Shown piece by piece: positions 16,461 through 24,108 of a DNA stretch of 30,520 nt. Within the stretch, counting starts at the first letter, position 1, and every line of letters starts with the position of its first letter. The notes under the pieces are model-generated. The model was not told the origin of the DNA and did not search any database. It saw nothing but the letters and a program-made list of their open reading frames with translations. The position numbers and the translations under genes are program-made. Origin of the DNA: JAAYZK01 sp964535025 (lineage in GTDB: Bacteria; Planctomycetota; Phycisphaerae; SM23-33; FEN-1343); assembly GCA_964535025.1 (NCBI GenBank), contig CAZHRW010000193.1, forward strand, positions 1-30,520, given 5' to 3'.

Positions 16461-17798
16461 ATGTCGTCCATCTCCACGAGCGAGACCCCCCGGACCGGCA
16501 GGGATGCCCTTGCCGAGCACGAGGTCCGCAAGCATTTGCCGCGGAACTTCCTGGCCCACGGGTTGGACGGGGGATTGTTTATCGGGGGGATGGCCTTTCT
16601 CTCGGGCGCCGTCGTCGCACCGAAGATGATGCAATCACTGGGCGGGCCGACATGGCTGACCGCGGCGATGCCCCAGATCCTCGCGGCCGGCGCGATGATC
16701 CCGCCGCTGCTGACGGCGCCATGGATCGAACGTCTCGTCCGCATCCGGCCGCTGTTGTTGACGCTGGGGGTGTTTCAGCGCCTGCCCTATCTGATCGTCG
16801 GGCTGCTGCTGCTGCTGTGGGGCGCCGGCTGCCCCGCCGGACTCCTCGTGGCGGCCGTCGCGCTGTGCCCGCTGCTCAGCGGGCTCTTCGCCGGGTCGGG
16901 CCATACCGCCTGGCAGGAGTTCGTCGCCAATGCCATACCCCCCCATCGCCGATCGAGCGTCTGGGCGACGCGCAACGTGATCTCGTCGGTGATCGGCCTG
17001 GCCGCCGGCGGCGCGGTGCTCAGCGTCCTGGATCGTTTTCCCGGGTCTCGGGGCTACGGGGTGCTCCACCTGATCACCTTCGCGTTCCTGGTCGCCTCGT
17101 ATATCGCCTTCACGTTCACACGGGAGATCCCCAACCCCCGGTCGCGCCCCCATCGCTCCGCAGGTCTGGGCGAGGTCCTCGCCGACATCCCGGGCATCCT
17201 CCACGCCGACAAACGGTTCCGCCTGTACCTGTTGAGCCGGGGGTTCCAGGTCGGGATGCTGATCATGATCCCGTTCATGAGCATCTTTGCGCTGGAACGC
17301 CTGGGATGGGCCGACTCGAAACTCGGCGTGCTGGTGCTGGGCCAGATGGCCGGCGCCATCACCGGTAATCTTCTGGCCGCCTGGGTCGGCGACCGCTGGG
17401 GCGGCAAGCGGGTGCTGTTGATTTCGAAAGGTGCGTGTTTGGGAGTGTGCCTGGCGATGCCGTGGGCGCAGACGCCGGCGGCGTTCTTCGCCCTGTTCTT
17501 CCTGTTCGGCGCGGGACACTTCTGCAACCAGGTGGGCAATCTCACATTGGCCGTGGAACTGTGCCACCTCGACCGGCGCATCCGCTATCTCGCCGCCGTA
17601 TCGGGCACCGCGTTGATCAGCATGGCCGTCACCTGGGCCCTCAGCACGCTTCTCTGGCAGGTGAGCGGCGGGAATTTTATCACCGTGGCCCTGGCCGGCG
17701 CGGCGGCAGTGGCGGTCTCGTCGCTGCTGCTGACATTCGTGCAAGAGCCGCGATCCCAGCGATCGACGGAGGCGCCTACTCAAAGCACGACGCGATGA
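16461..17798 (+). CDS. MFS-family permease
   Basis: A 445-residue polytopic inner-membrane protein with about 11-12 hydrophobic segments, a plausible length for a major facilitator superfamily transporter. A motif-A-like loop occurs mid-protein (GNLLAAWVGDRWGGKRVLL). The N-terminus is polar and cytoplasmic (residues 1-30). The start ATG 16461 has GAGGTG upstream. The substrate cannot be read from the sequence. Because the gene faces two GH130 enzymes that act on mannosides, uptake of a disaccharide or oligosaccharide is a reasonable guess only. Its last 23 bases overlap the 3' end of the convergent GH130 gene. Confidence 0.82.
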   Translation: MSSISTSETPRTGRDALAEHEVRKHLPRNFLAHGLDGGLFIGGMAFLSGAVVAPKMMQSLGGPTWLTAAMPQILAAGAMIPPLLTAPWIERLVRIRPLLLTLGVFQRLPYLIVGLLLLLWGAGCPAGLLVAAVALCPLLSGLFAGSGHTAWQEFVANAIPPHRRSSVWATRNVISSVIGLAAGGAVLSVLDRFPGSRGYGVLHLITFAFLVASYIAFTFTREIPNPRSRPHRSAGLGEVLADIPGILHADKRFRLYLLSRGFQVGMLIMIPFMSIFALERLGWADSKLGVLVLGQMAGAITGNLLAAWVGDRWGGKRVLLISKGACLGVCLAMPWAQTPAAFFALFFLFGAGHFCNQVGNLTLAVELCHLDRRIRYLAAVSGTALISMAVTWALSTLLWQVSGGNFITVALAGAAAVAVSSLLLTFVQEPRSQRSTEAPTQSTTR

Positions 17799-18693
17799 TC
17801 CGCTCCAGCGGGGCCGTGGCGACGCAGACGGCGGTGTCGGCGGCGCCGTAGTAGATCTTGACCTGGCCGTCGTCCTCGACGATGGCGCCGCAGGCGAACA
17901 CGACGTTGCCGATGTCACCGATCCGCTCGTAATCCTCCCGCGGGCCCAGCAGCGGCCGCGGCCCGTGGCCGACGACGCGGGAGGGGTCCTGCAGGTCGAG
18001 CATGATCGCCCCGATCCGGTAGATCGGCCCGGCCGAGGTCATCTTCACCCCGTGGTAGATCTCCAGCCAGCCGCGGTCCGTGCGGATCGGCGGGGCCGAC
18101 GCGCCCACGCGGAAGCTGTCCCAGAACCGCGGGCGGGGGCGGAAGACGATCCGGCTGCGGCCCCAGTGGATCAGATCCGGCGAGTACGATAGCCACACGC
18201 TGCCGATGCCGTTGCCGAAGGGCCGGTCGAGCCGAGCGTAAAGCCCGCCGATCCTGTCGGGAAAGAGCACCCCATCCTTGTTGCCCGGCCCGGAGATGAC
18301 CGCCATCCGCTCGAATCGCTGGAAGTCCTCCGTCCGCGCCAGAGCGATATAGTGCCCGTAGCGGCTGGTCGCCGTGTAGAGGATGTAGAATGTCCCATCG
18401 AAGCGGGTAATCCGCGGGTCCTCGATGCCCCCTTCCTCCCACATCTGCCAGGGCCCCTCCGCCGCCGGCAGCATCGCCGGGGCGTCGGCGGCGGTGAAGT
18501 GGATCCCGTCGCGGCTGCGCGCGATCGAGAAGAACGAGTAGCCCTGCTGGCCCTCGATCCGCAGGAGGATAAGGTACTCGCCGTCGACCTTGACGGGCGA
18601 ACCGTTGAACACGGTGTTGCAGCGGTAGGGGATGTCATCCACCGTCAGCAGCGGGTTGTCGGTATGTCGGGTGAGCAGATCGCGTCCGGCCAT
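17776..18693 (-). CDS. GH130-family glycoside phosphorylase/hydrolase (paralogue A)
   Basis: A 305-residue five-bladed beta-propeller enzyme of glycoside hydrolase family 130, whose known members phosphorolyse or hydrolyse beta-mannosides. The probable catalytic Asp is D92 in GGIEDPRIT. Arg45 (LILLRIEG) and His214 (EIYHGVK) sit where phosphorolytic members keep basic phosphate-contacting residues, so phosphorolysis is plausible; exact equivalence needs an alignment. Other family landmarks are KDGVLFPDRIGGLYARLDRP (139-158), SYSPDLIHWG (169-178) and VFACGAIVEDDGQVKIYYGAAD (265-286). The frame is open upstream, but ATG 18693 gives the family length and lies two bases after the stop of paralogue B, so translation is probably coupled. 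No signal peptide is seen, which implies cytoplasmic action on imported sugar. Confidence 0.87.
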   Translation of the reverse strand: MAGRDLLTRHTDNPLLTVDDIPYRCNTVFNGSPVKVDGEYLILLRIEGQQGYSFFSIARSRDGIHFTAADAPAMLPAAEGPWQMWEEGGIEDPRITRFDGTFYILYTATSRYGHYIALARTEDFQRFERMAVISGPGNKDGVLFPDRIGGLYARLDRPFGNGIGSVWLSYSPDLIHWGRSRIVFRPRPRFWDSFRVGASAPPIRTDRGWLEIYHGVKMTSAGPIYRIGAIMLDLQDPSRVVGHGPRPLLGPREDYERIGDIGNVVFACGAIVEDDGQVKIYYGAADTAVCVATAPLERIIASCFE

Positions 18694-18695
18694 GG

Positions 18696-19628
18696 TCAGA
18701 ACTCCCGCGCGCTGCGGAAACAGTGCCCGACGATCTCCTCCAGCGGCGCCGAGGCGCGGCAGATCACGCTGTCCGATGCACCGTAGTAGACCGTCACGAC
18801 GCCGTCTTCCAGCACCGCCCCACAGGAGAACACCACGTTGGGAACGTCGCCGATGCGCTCGTAGCGTTCGCGGGGCGAGAGGATGGGGATGTTCGAACGC
18901 GCCAACACGCGGGAGGGATCCTCGCGATCCAGCAACGCCGCGCCCAGGCGGACCAGGGGTCCGGCGCTGGTGGACTTCTGGCCGTAATACAGCAGCAGCC
19001 ACCCGCGGTCGGTCTCGATCGGCGGAGCGGCCGTCCCGATCCGGTCGGCATCCCAGAAGCCGGCCCGCGGGGTCATGATCGGCATCGGCGAGCCCCAGAA
19101 CGTCAGGTCATCCGAGTAGACCACCCAGATGCTCGCCCCGGCGTTGGGGCGGGTCAGCAGTGCGTAGCGCCCGCCGATCCGCTCGGGGAACAAGGCGCCG
19201 TTCTTCTCGTCGACCTGTGTGGCGTAGCTTACCCATTCGACGGACTGGAAGTCTTCCGTCCGCGCCAGGGCAACGCGAAGCCCGTCTTGGCCCTCGGCGA
19301 CGTAGACGATGTAGTAGACCCCCTCCAGGAACGTAATCCGCGGGTCGCGGAGGCCCGCCGACTCATACGACGCCCGCGGACCTTCGGCGGCGGGGGCCAT
19401 GAAGGGCGTTTCGTCGATGGTGAAGTTTTCCCCGTCGGTGCTGCGAGCCCGGTAGATGGCGTGGCGGCCCTCCAGCAGTTCGACGGTGATGAGCATGATC
19501 CGCTCGCCGTCGACATCCGTGACGCCGGCGTTCCACAGGTCGCTGCAGGGGAAGGGCATGTCGTCGATCCCCACCAGCGGATTGGCGGGGCTGCGGGCCA
19601 CAACGTCGCCGACGAGTCGTTGTTCCAC
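18696..19628 (-). CDS. GH130-family protein (paralogue B)
   Basis: A 310-residue tandem paralogue of the next gene, with shared landmarks: D95 in GLRDPRIT, GALFPERIGGRYALLTRP, YSDDLTFWG, and VFSCGAVLEDGVVTVYYGASDS near the end. It differs where paralogue A has possible phosphate contacts: Val49 in place of Arg45, Tyr215 in place of His214, and Arg94 in place of Glu before the catalytic DPR. Loss of such basic residues marks the hydrolytic GH130 groups, so this copy may hydrolyse rather than phosphorolyse, or have another specificity. The start is a GTG at 19628 with GGGAG five bases away. It begins 58 bases after the fliS stop and no clear promoter lies between, so it may be read with the flagellar genes. 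No signal peptide. Confidence 0.85.
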   Translation of the reverse strand: MEQRLVGDVVARSPANPLVGIDDMPFPCSDLWNAGVTDVDGERIMLITVELLEGRHAIYRARSTDGENFTIDETPFMAPAAEGPRASYESAGLRDPRITFLEGVYYIVYVAEGQDGLRVALARTEDFQSVEWVSYATQVDEKNGALFPERIGGRYALLTRPNAGASIWVVYSDDLTFWGSPMPIMTPRAGFWDADRIGTAAPPIETDRGWLLLYYGQKSTSAGPLVRLGAALLDREDPSRVLARSNIPILSPRERYERIGDVPNVVFSCGAVLEDGVVTVYYGASDSVICRASAPLEEIVGHCFRSAREF

Positions 19629-19686
19629 CGAAACTCCCTTACGAGACGCCCAGCCCCCCCCGTTCTTATTCTATCGCGCAAGCTCA

Positions 19687-20157
19687 TCACCCTTCGATCG
19701 ACAGGATGCCGCCGGGCGAGCCGGAGGCATCCGCTCCCGACGGGGTCTCGATCGCGGCCGGCGGGTCACCGGTCGCGGCGTTCTCGCGCAGTTTGCTCAG
19801 GGCCATCAGCCAAGTCTCGCGGATGTGCTGCAGCAGGCTCAGGGCCTCATCGATCTTGGACGGGTCGCGCTGGACGTTGGCATCGACCAGTAACCGGTAG
19901 ACGTAGGTGTAAAGGCTCGCCAGCCGTCCGCACAGTTCGGGGTTGACCTCGGCGTTCATGGTCGTCGACAGCTCCACCACGATCCGCTGGGCACGGACGA
20001 TCCGCTCGTGTGTGGTGGGGATGTCCTTGTCGAGCATCGCCTGGCGCGCCTGCTCGCAGAACCGGATGGCGCCGTCGTAGAGCATGGTCTGCAGTTGCTG
20101 CGGCGTCGCCGTCATGATCTTGGCTTTCAGGTACTCGTTCAGCGGACTGTCACTCAT
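19687..20157 (-). CDS. fliS: Flagellar secretion chaperone FliS
   Basis: A 156-residue FliS, the small helical chaperone that binds the flagellin C-terminus in the cytoplasm and delivers it to the flagellar export gate. Signature residues are YLKAKIMTATPQQLQTMLYDGAIRFCEQA (9-37), ERIVRAQRIVVELSTTMN and LASLYTYVYRLLVDANVQRD. The C-terminal 30 residues are Pro/Gly/Ser-rich and lie outside the fold. It starts 22 bases after the fliD stop, with AAGGA upstream, and is clearly in one operon with fliD. No flagellin gene is in the window. Confidence 0.93.
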   Translation of the reverse strand: MSDSPLNEYLKAKIMTATPQQLQTMLYDGAIRFCEQARQAMLDKDIPTTHERIVRAQRIVVELSTTMNAEVNPELCGRLASLYTYVYRLLVDANVQRDPSKIDEALSLLQHIRETWLMALSKLRENAATGDPPAAIETPSGADASGSPGGILSIEG

Positions 20158-20179
20158 CGCGTCGGTGGTTCCTTTGGGC

Positions 20180-23005
20180 CTAGAGTTGTGCGGCGGGGTT
20201 CATGGAGCTCATCTGAGAGGCCATGGAAGCCAGCGAATTCAAGGCCGACATCTGCCCCTGCATCTGGGCGACGGCAGTCTCCATGGCGGCGAACTGACGT
20301 TCATAGCGCTGCCGCTTGGCGTCGAGCGTGGCGTTAAGCTGCTCTTTACGGTCGTTCATGTCGCTGATCCGGTCATCCAGCCCGTCGGTGACGTTGGTAA
20401 TCAGCCCGTCGTAGTCGTCGGTCAGGCTGTCGAGAATGTTTTCGATGGTCACGCCGATGCCGCCGGTCCCGGCGATGTCGGTTTCGACGGTCTGGCCGTT
20501 CTCGGTGACCTCCTCGGTCTGCATGGCCTCGGTGAACAGGCTGATCACGCTGTCGCGGTCGGTCTGCAGGGCCGCCCGCAGCTTGTCTTCGTCCAGCGAG
20601 AGTTTCTGGCCGCCGCCGAGGCTCACGCCGACCTGCGAAAGCCGCGTGTAGCGCCCTTCCGTGAGGGTGACCGGGCTGAGCACCATGTTTACCAGGCGGC
20701 TCTTGAGGGTGCTGACCATCGAATCGCCGAACAGGACGCCCTTTTCGAGCGTTTCGGGGTCGAAATGGGTGTATTCGGCCACGGAGTCGATCGCCTTGTT
20801 GAACGAAGAGATGAAGCCTTCGATGGTCTCGATGATCCCGTCGTCATCGGTGCTGATATTGACCGTCACCGGATCGTCGTCGGTGCCCCGCAGGTCGAAG
20901 GTGACGCCCTCGACCACGTCGGTCAGCTCGTTGGTGCTGCTGGAGACCGCCATGGCATTGGCCTGCCCGGGACTGCCGAGGTAGACCAGGGCGTCGCGGG
21001 CCTCGGCGAAGGTGGTCAGGTTCACCCCGGTGGCGTCGCCGTCGAAGACGATTTCGCCGGCGGTACCGGTCTGTTCGCTGACGAGCATGAGCCGGTAGGG
21101 ATTGACTGACGACTGGTCGTTGATGATCGACGCGGCCACGCCGATGTCGGCGTCGTTGATGGCGGCGGCCAGGTCGGTCAGCGTCTCCGTGCCGTCCAGG
21201 GTGATGGAGGTGCGGAGCGTGCCGTCGAGGAACGCCTCGCCCTCGTTGGCCGCACCCCGCAGGCCCAGCAGCCCGGCGGCGGTGGAGCCGGCCTCCTCGA
21301 CCGTCAGGGCGCCCGCCCCGCCATTGGTATCTTCAAGAAGGATGCCGGTGCCGGTGTCGTTGATGCGGGCCGTCACGCCGATCGTGCCGGCGGTCCCGTT
21401 GATGTTCCGCAGGACATCCGCCACCCGCTGGACGCCGCTGCCGCCGACGTTGACCTCTCTGCTCACCCCGAGACTGTTGGTGATCTTGATGCTGCCGCCG
21501 GGCCAGTCGCCGGCGGCCAGGTCCGACAGTTTCGTCTGGCCGGAGATGTATTTGAGCTGCGCGTTGTTGCCGACGACCTCGTCGACGTCGGCGTCGACGG
21601 CGATGCCCAGCGTCGTCGCAAGATCCCCCCCGCCGGCGTCGGCGACGACGAGGCGGAAGTCGGTACTGCCGGTGGTGTCGCCGATCTTGAGGCCCGTGCC
21701 GGCATCGTTGAGCGAGGCGGTCACCCCGACGCCGCTGTCGTTGATGGCATCCAGGACGTCCGCCACACTCGACAGGCCGCTGACGTCGATGGTCGCGGCA
21801 TTGTCAAGCCGGTCCCGCAGTTCGAGCGTGCCGGCGTTCAGCCCGGCGCCGCCCTGGAGGTTGTTCAGCAGGACGCTGTTGAGTGACGCGATGATGTCCT
21901 TGCCGTCGATCTGCAGGTCGCCGCCGCCGCCGGAGGCGAACGTGCCTTCGAGGCCCAGTTGGGTGGCGGCCCGGCTGCCGGTGCCGTTGGCGACGACCAG
22001 GTCGCCGCCGCCGCCGGTGGTGTCGATCAGCGTCAGGCCGTTGCCGTCGGCGCTGATGGAGGCGACGAGTTTGCCGCCGTTGGCGTCGTGGGTGTTGATC
22101 GCGTCGAGCACGTCGCCGACGGTGTAGGCGGTGTTCTCCGGGTCGGTCGCCCCGCCCAGCAGACTCACGTCCAGACTCGTGCCGTCCCGCAGCGTGATCA
22201 GCAGGTCGGCGACACCTTTGGCCCGTTCGATGCCCAGCCCGTCGTTGAGCAGATCCAGGCTCGTGGCGGCGACGATGTTGTTGATGTCGGCGCCGACGAG
22301 GGGCGCATCGGTCGCCTGGCCCAGCAGGCCGAGATCCTCGGCGGCATGGCCGGCGCCCACCTCAGCGACGGTGATCGTCCCGGCCTGCCCGGTGGTGTCC
22401 TGCAGGACGATGGCGTCGCCGCGGGTAACGGCGCGGACGCCCACCTCGGCGTCATTGATGGCGTCCAGCACGTCGGCGACGGTGACGGCGTCGGTGAGGC
22501 TGACGTCGGCCGAGGCGCCGGTGCGGTCGGTGATGCGGATCGTGCCTCGCCGCACCCCCTCCTGGCCGTTGAGGAAGTCCAGGCGGGTCGCCGTGTCGAG
22601 ACGTCCGCGGCCGATGTCGAAGGTCATCGTGCCGGCGCCGACGGGCGTCTCGGTGTCGGCAAAGCCGGTAGAGATGAGCTGGTGGTTCTGGGCCAGCCGG
22701 CGGGCCGTGAACTGGTAGCTGCCGGGCGTCACGCCCGCCGAGGTGGTGGCCGTCATGACCGATTCGTTGCTCGACGCGGCGGTGGTGGCGGTGAAGGTGG
22801 AGGTGTCCTTGAGCCCCATGGCCGCCATCTTCGTGCCCAGCAGGCTCGCCGACAGGCTCATCCAGGCGGTCTTGACCGTCTCGGTCTCACTGACCCGCTC
22901 GCTGACCTGGTCCACGACGCGCGACTCGATCTTCATCAACTGATCGATCAGGTCGCCCACCGGCAACCCGCTGACCAGCCCGACGTTGCTTGCAATCCCG
23001 GACAT
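20180..23005 (-). CDS. fliD: Flagellar filament cap protein FliD (hook-associated protein 2), enlarged
   Basis: A 941-residue FliD; typical family members have about 450-650. The N-terminus (VSGLPVGDLIDQLMKIESRVVDQV, about 11-34) is the conserved FliD_N region. The C-terminus has the expected helices and a coiled coil (DDRISDMNDRKEQLNATLDAKRQRYERQFAAMETAVAQMQGQMSAL). Between them are five flagellin-IN-like repeats marked by VADVLDAIN or variants, centred near residues 174, 294, 414, 527 and 609. These repeats account for the extra length and should project from the cap. FliD forms the pentameric-type cap under which flagellin subunits fold. The gene is first in an operon with fliS, behind a sigma-28-like promoter. 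The start ATG 23005 has AGGA directly before it and GGGAG ten bases away. Confidence 0.93.
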   Translation of the reverse strand: MSGIASNVGLVSGLPVGDLIDQLMKIESRVVDQVSERVSETETVKTAWMSLSASLLGTKMAAMGLKDTSTFTATTAASSNESVMTATTSAGVTPGSYQFTARRLAQNHQLISTGFADTETPVGAGTMTFDIGRGRLDTATRLDFLNGQEGVRRGTIRITDRTGASADVSLTDAVTVADVLDAINDAEVGVRAVTRGDAIVLQDTTGQAGTITVAEVGAGHAAEDLGLLGQATDAPLVGADINNIVAATSLDLLNDGLGIERAKGVADLLITLRDGTSLDVSLLGGATDPENTAYTVGDVLDAINTHDANGGKLVASISADGNGLTLIDTTGGGGDLVVANGTGSRAATQLGLEGTFASGGGGDLQIDGKDIIASLNSVLLNNLQGGAGLNAGTLELRDRLDNAATIDVSGLSSVADVLDAINDSGVGVTASLNDAGTGLKIGDTTGSTDFRLVVADAGGGDLATTLGIAVDADVDEVVGNNAQLKYISGQTKLSDLAAGDWPGGSIKITNSLGVSREVNVGGSGVQRVADVLRNINGTAGTIGVTARINDTGTGILLEDTNGGAGALTVEEAGSTAAGLLGLRGAANEGEAFLDGTLRTSITLDGTETLTDLAAAINDADIGVAASIINDQSSVNPYRLMLVSEQTGTAGEIVFDGDATGVNLTTFAEARDALVYLGSPGQANAMAVSSSTNELTDVVEGVTFDLRGTDDDPVTVNISTDDDGIIETIEGFISSFNKAIDSVAEYTHFDPETLEKGVLFGDSMVSTLKSRLVNMVLSPVTLTEGRYTRLSQVGVSLGGGQKLSLDEDKLRAALQTDRDSVISLFTEAMQTEEVTENGQTVETDIAGTGGIGVTIENILDSLTDDYDGLITNVTDGLDDRISDMNDRKEQLNATLDAKRQRYERQFAAMETAVAQMQGQMSALNSLASMASQMSSMNPAAQL

Positions 23006-23096
23006 TCCTGGCCGACTCCCACATCCATGGCAGCCCGCCTGATCCGTGACCGACGCCAGCGCGCGGCGCGACGGTGGCGGGCGCTTCGTTGTGGAG

Positions 23097-23125
23097 TATC
23101 GGCGACCCTAGGGTATTGGCTTTAG
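23097..23125 (-). promoter_or_regulatory. Sigma-28 (FliA)-like promoter of fliD-fliS
   Basis: Minus strand GCCGATAC (23097-23104) matches 7 of 8 bases of the flagellar sigma-28 -10 box GCCGATAA. TAAA (23122-23125), the core of the -35, lies 17 bases upstream; the usual gap from TAAA is about 15. The site is about 92 bases from the fliD start. The match and the gene context support it; the long spacing is a caution. Confidence 0.42.
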
Positions 23126-23306
23126 GGCACTCGGCAAGCAGGCCCGCACGGGCCGGGGGCGTGCCGGCGGGGGCGCGAGGACCTAACCGCTTCCAAGAAC
23201 ACGTGTTATAGGCCCGATATCCGGTAAAACGCGTAAAAACCACTTAGCCCCCTCCGTCAGCATAACCGATACAACCGCTATTCTTATTGAAGACCCACCT
23301 GTCGAA

Positions 23307-23363
23307 GGCCGACGGCAAGCACACGGACGCCAGCCGTCTGGCCGCCGCCGTGGCTGCCACGGC
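23307..23363 (+). other. Two adjacent hairpins in the leader of the exopolysaccharide cluster
   Basis: GGCCGACGGC (23307-23316) pairs with GCCGTC-T-GGCC (23333-23343) with one bulged T. GCCGTGG (23347-23353) pairs with CCACGGC (23357-23363) around CTG. They end 52 bases before the first start codon. They could attenuate transcription or protect the messenger, or simply reflect high GC. Confidence 0.3.
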
Positions 23364-23415
23364 CGACGCGTGAACAACTTCTTCATAAGCCGCCATGGCG
23401 TACATGGAGTGACAT

Positions 23416-24072
23416 ATGGCAGCATGGCCCGGAAGCTTGAGTTACGTCAACAGCGTTGACGACATCCTTCATATCCCCCGCTCCAGGCTCCTGGAGATGG
23501 CCAAGGGCTTCGCCGATCGCGTCGCGGCGGTCATGCTGGGGATTCTGCTGGCGCCGATCATGCTGGTGTGCGTGATCATCATCCGCCTCAGTAGCCCCGG
23601 CAAGGCCCTGATCGTCCAGGACCGGCTGGGCCTCAACGGCAAGCTCTTCAAGATGTACAAGTTGCGCACAATGACCCCCAACGCCGAGGCCGACACCGGG
23701 GCGGTACGGGCCGCCGAGAACGACCACCGGGTTATCCCCGCCTGCCGATGGATGCGGCGCAGCCATCTCGACGAGATTCCTCAGTTGATCAACGTCCTGC
23801 GCGGGGAGATGTCGCTGGTCGGCCCGCGGCCGGAACGGCCGGAGATCGCCGAGGTGATCTACGGCTACCTGCCGGAGTTCCGCCACCGTCTTCAGGTCCG
23901 TCCGGGCATCACCGGACTGGCCCAGGTGCGCAACGGCTACGACACGTGCGAGGACGCCGTCAAACGCAAGCTGCAATACGACCTGGAATATATCCGCCGG
24001 CGGAGCTGGTGGTTGGAAGTGGCCATCCTGGCCGCGACGCTGACGAAGGTGTACGACGCGTCGGCGCGGTGA
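23416..24072 (+). CDS. Polyprenyl-phosphate sugar-1-phosphate transferase (exopolysaccharide initiation)
   Basis: A 218-residue bacterial sugar transferase of the monotopic phosphoglycosyl transferase class. It moves a sugar phosphate from a nucleotide sugar to undecaprenyl phosphate at the inner face of the membrane, the first step of glycan assembly. A single membrane segment lies at about 36-58. It is followed by SPGKALIVQDRLGLNGKLFKMYKLRTM (60-86), SHLDEIPQLINVLRGEMSLVGPRPERPEIAEV (about 116-147) with the catalytic Asp-Glu pair, and VRPGITGLAQV. It is the short form, without the large N-terminal membrane domain of WcaJ-like enzymes. ATG 23416 follows GGAG with a six-base gap. It opens the exopolysaccharide cluster. 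The sugar is unknown. Confidence 0.92.
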   Translation: MAAWPGSLSYVNSVDDILHIPRSRLLEMAKGFADRVAAVMLGILLAPIMLVCVIIIRLSSPGKALIVQDRLGLNGKLFKMYKLRTMTPNAEADTGAVRAAENDHRVIPACRWMRRSHLDEIPQLINVLRGEMSLVGPRPERPEIAEVIYGYLPEFRHRLQVRPGITGLAQVRNGYDTCEDAVKRKLQYDLEYIRRRSWWLEVAILAATLTKVYDASAR

Positions 24073-24108
24073 TCGATTGTTCGACATGAGGCACAAGCGG
24101 GTGACGTC

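Larger units (their letters stand above)
23006..23415. other. Intergenic region between fliD and the exopolysaccharide cluster
   Basis: 410 bases between divergent operons. It contains a sigma-28-like promoter for fliD (23097-23125, minus), a 10-base perfect palindrome AACACGTGTT (23198-23207), two hairpins on the plus side (23307-23363) and an open frame of 28 codons starting with TTG at 23287. No certain promoter for the exopolysaccharide genes could be picked by eye. Confidence 0.45.

Noticed and set aside
15662..16744. BlaI as a 360-residue protein starting at 16744
   Set aside because: The upstream extension overlaps the permease gene, has no family similarity, and the GTG at 16099 with AGGAG gives the standard BlaI length.
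17776..19002. GH130 paralogue A starting at 19002 (408 residues)
   Set aside because: The extra 103 residues lie inside paralogue B and look like shadow sequence; ATG 18693 gives the normal N-terminus.
20180..23005. FliD repeats as a CRISPR or DNA repeat array
   Set aside because: The repetition is at protein level with diverged DNA and unequal spacing inside one reading frame.
23210..23415. Cyclic-di-GMP riboswitch ahead of the exopolysaccharide genes
   Set aside because: The conserved core strings of the known GEMM classes are not visible; only generic hairpins are present.
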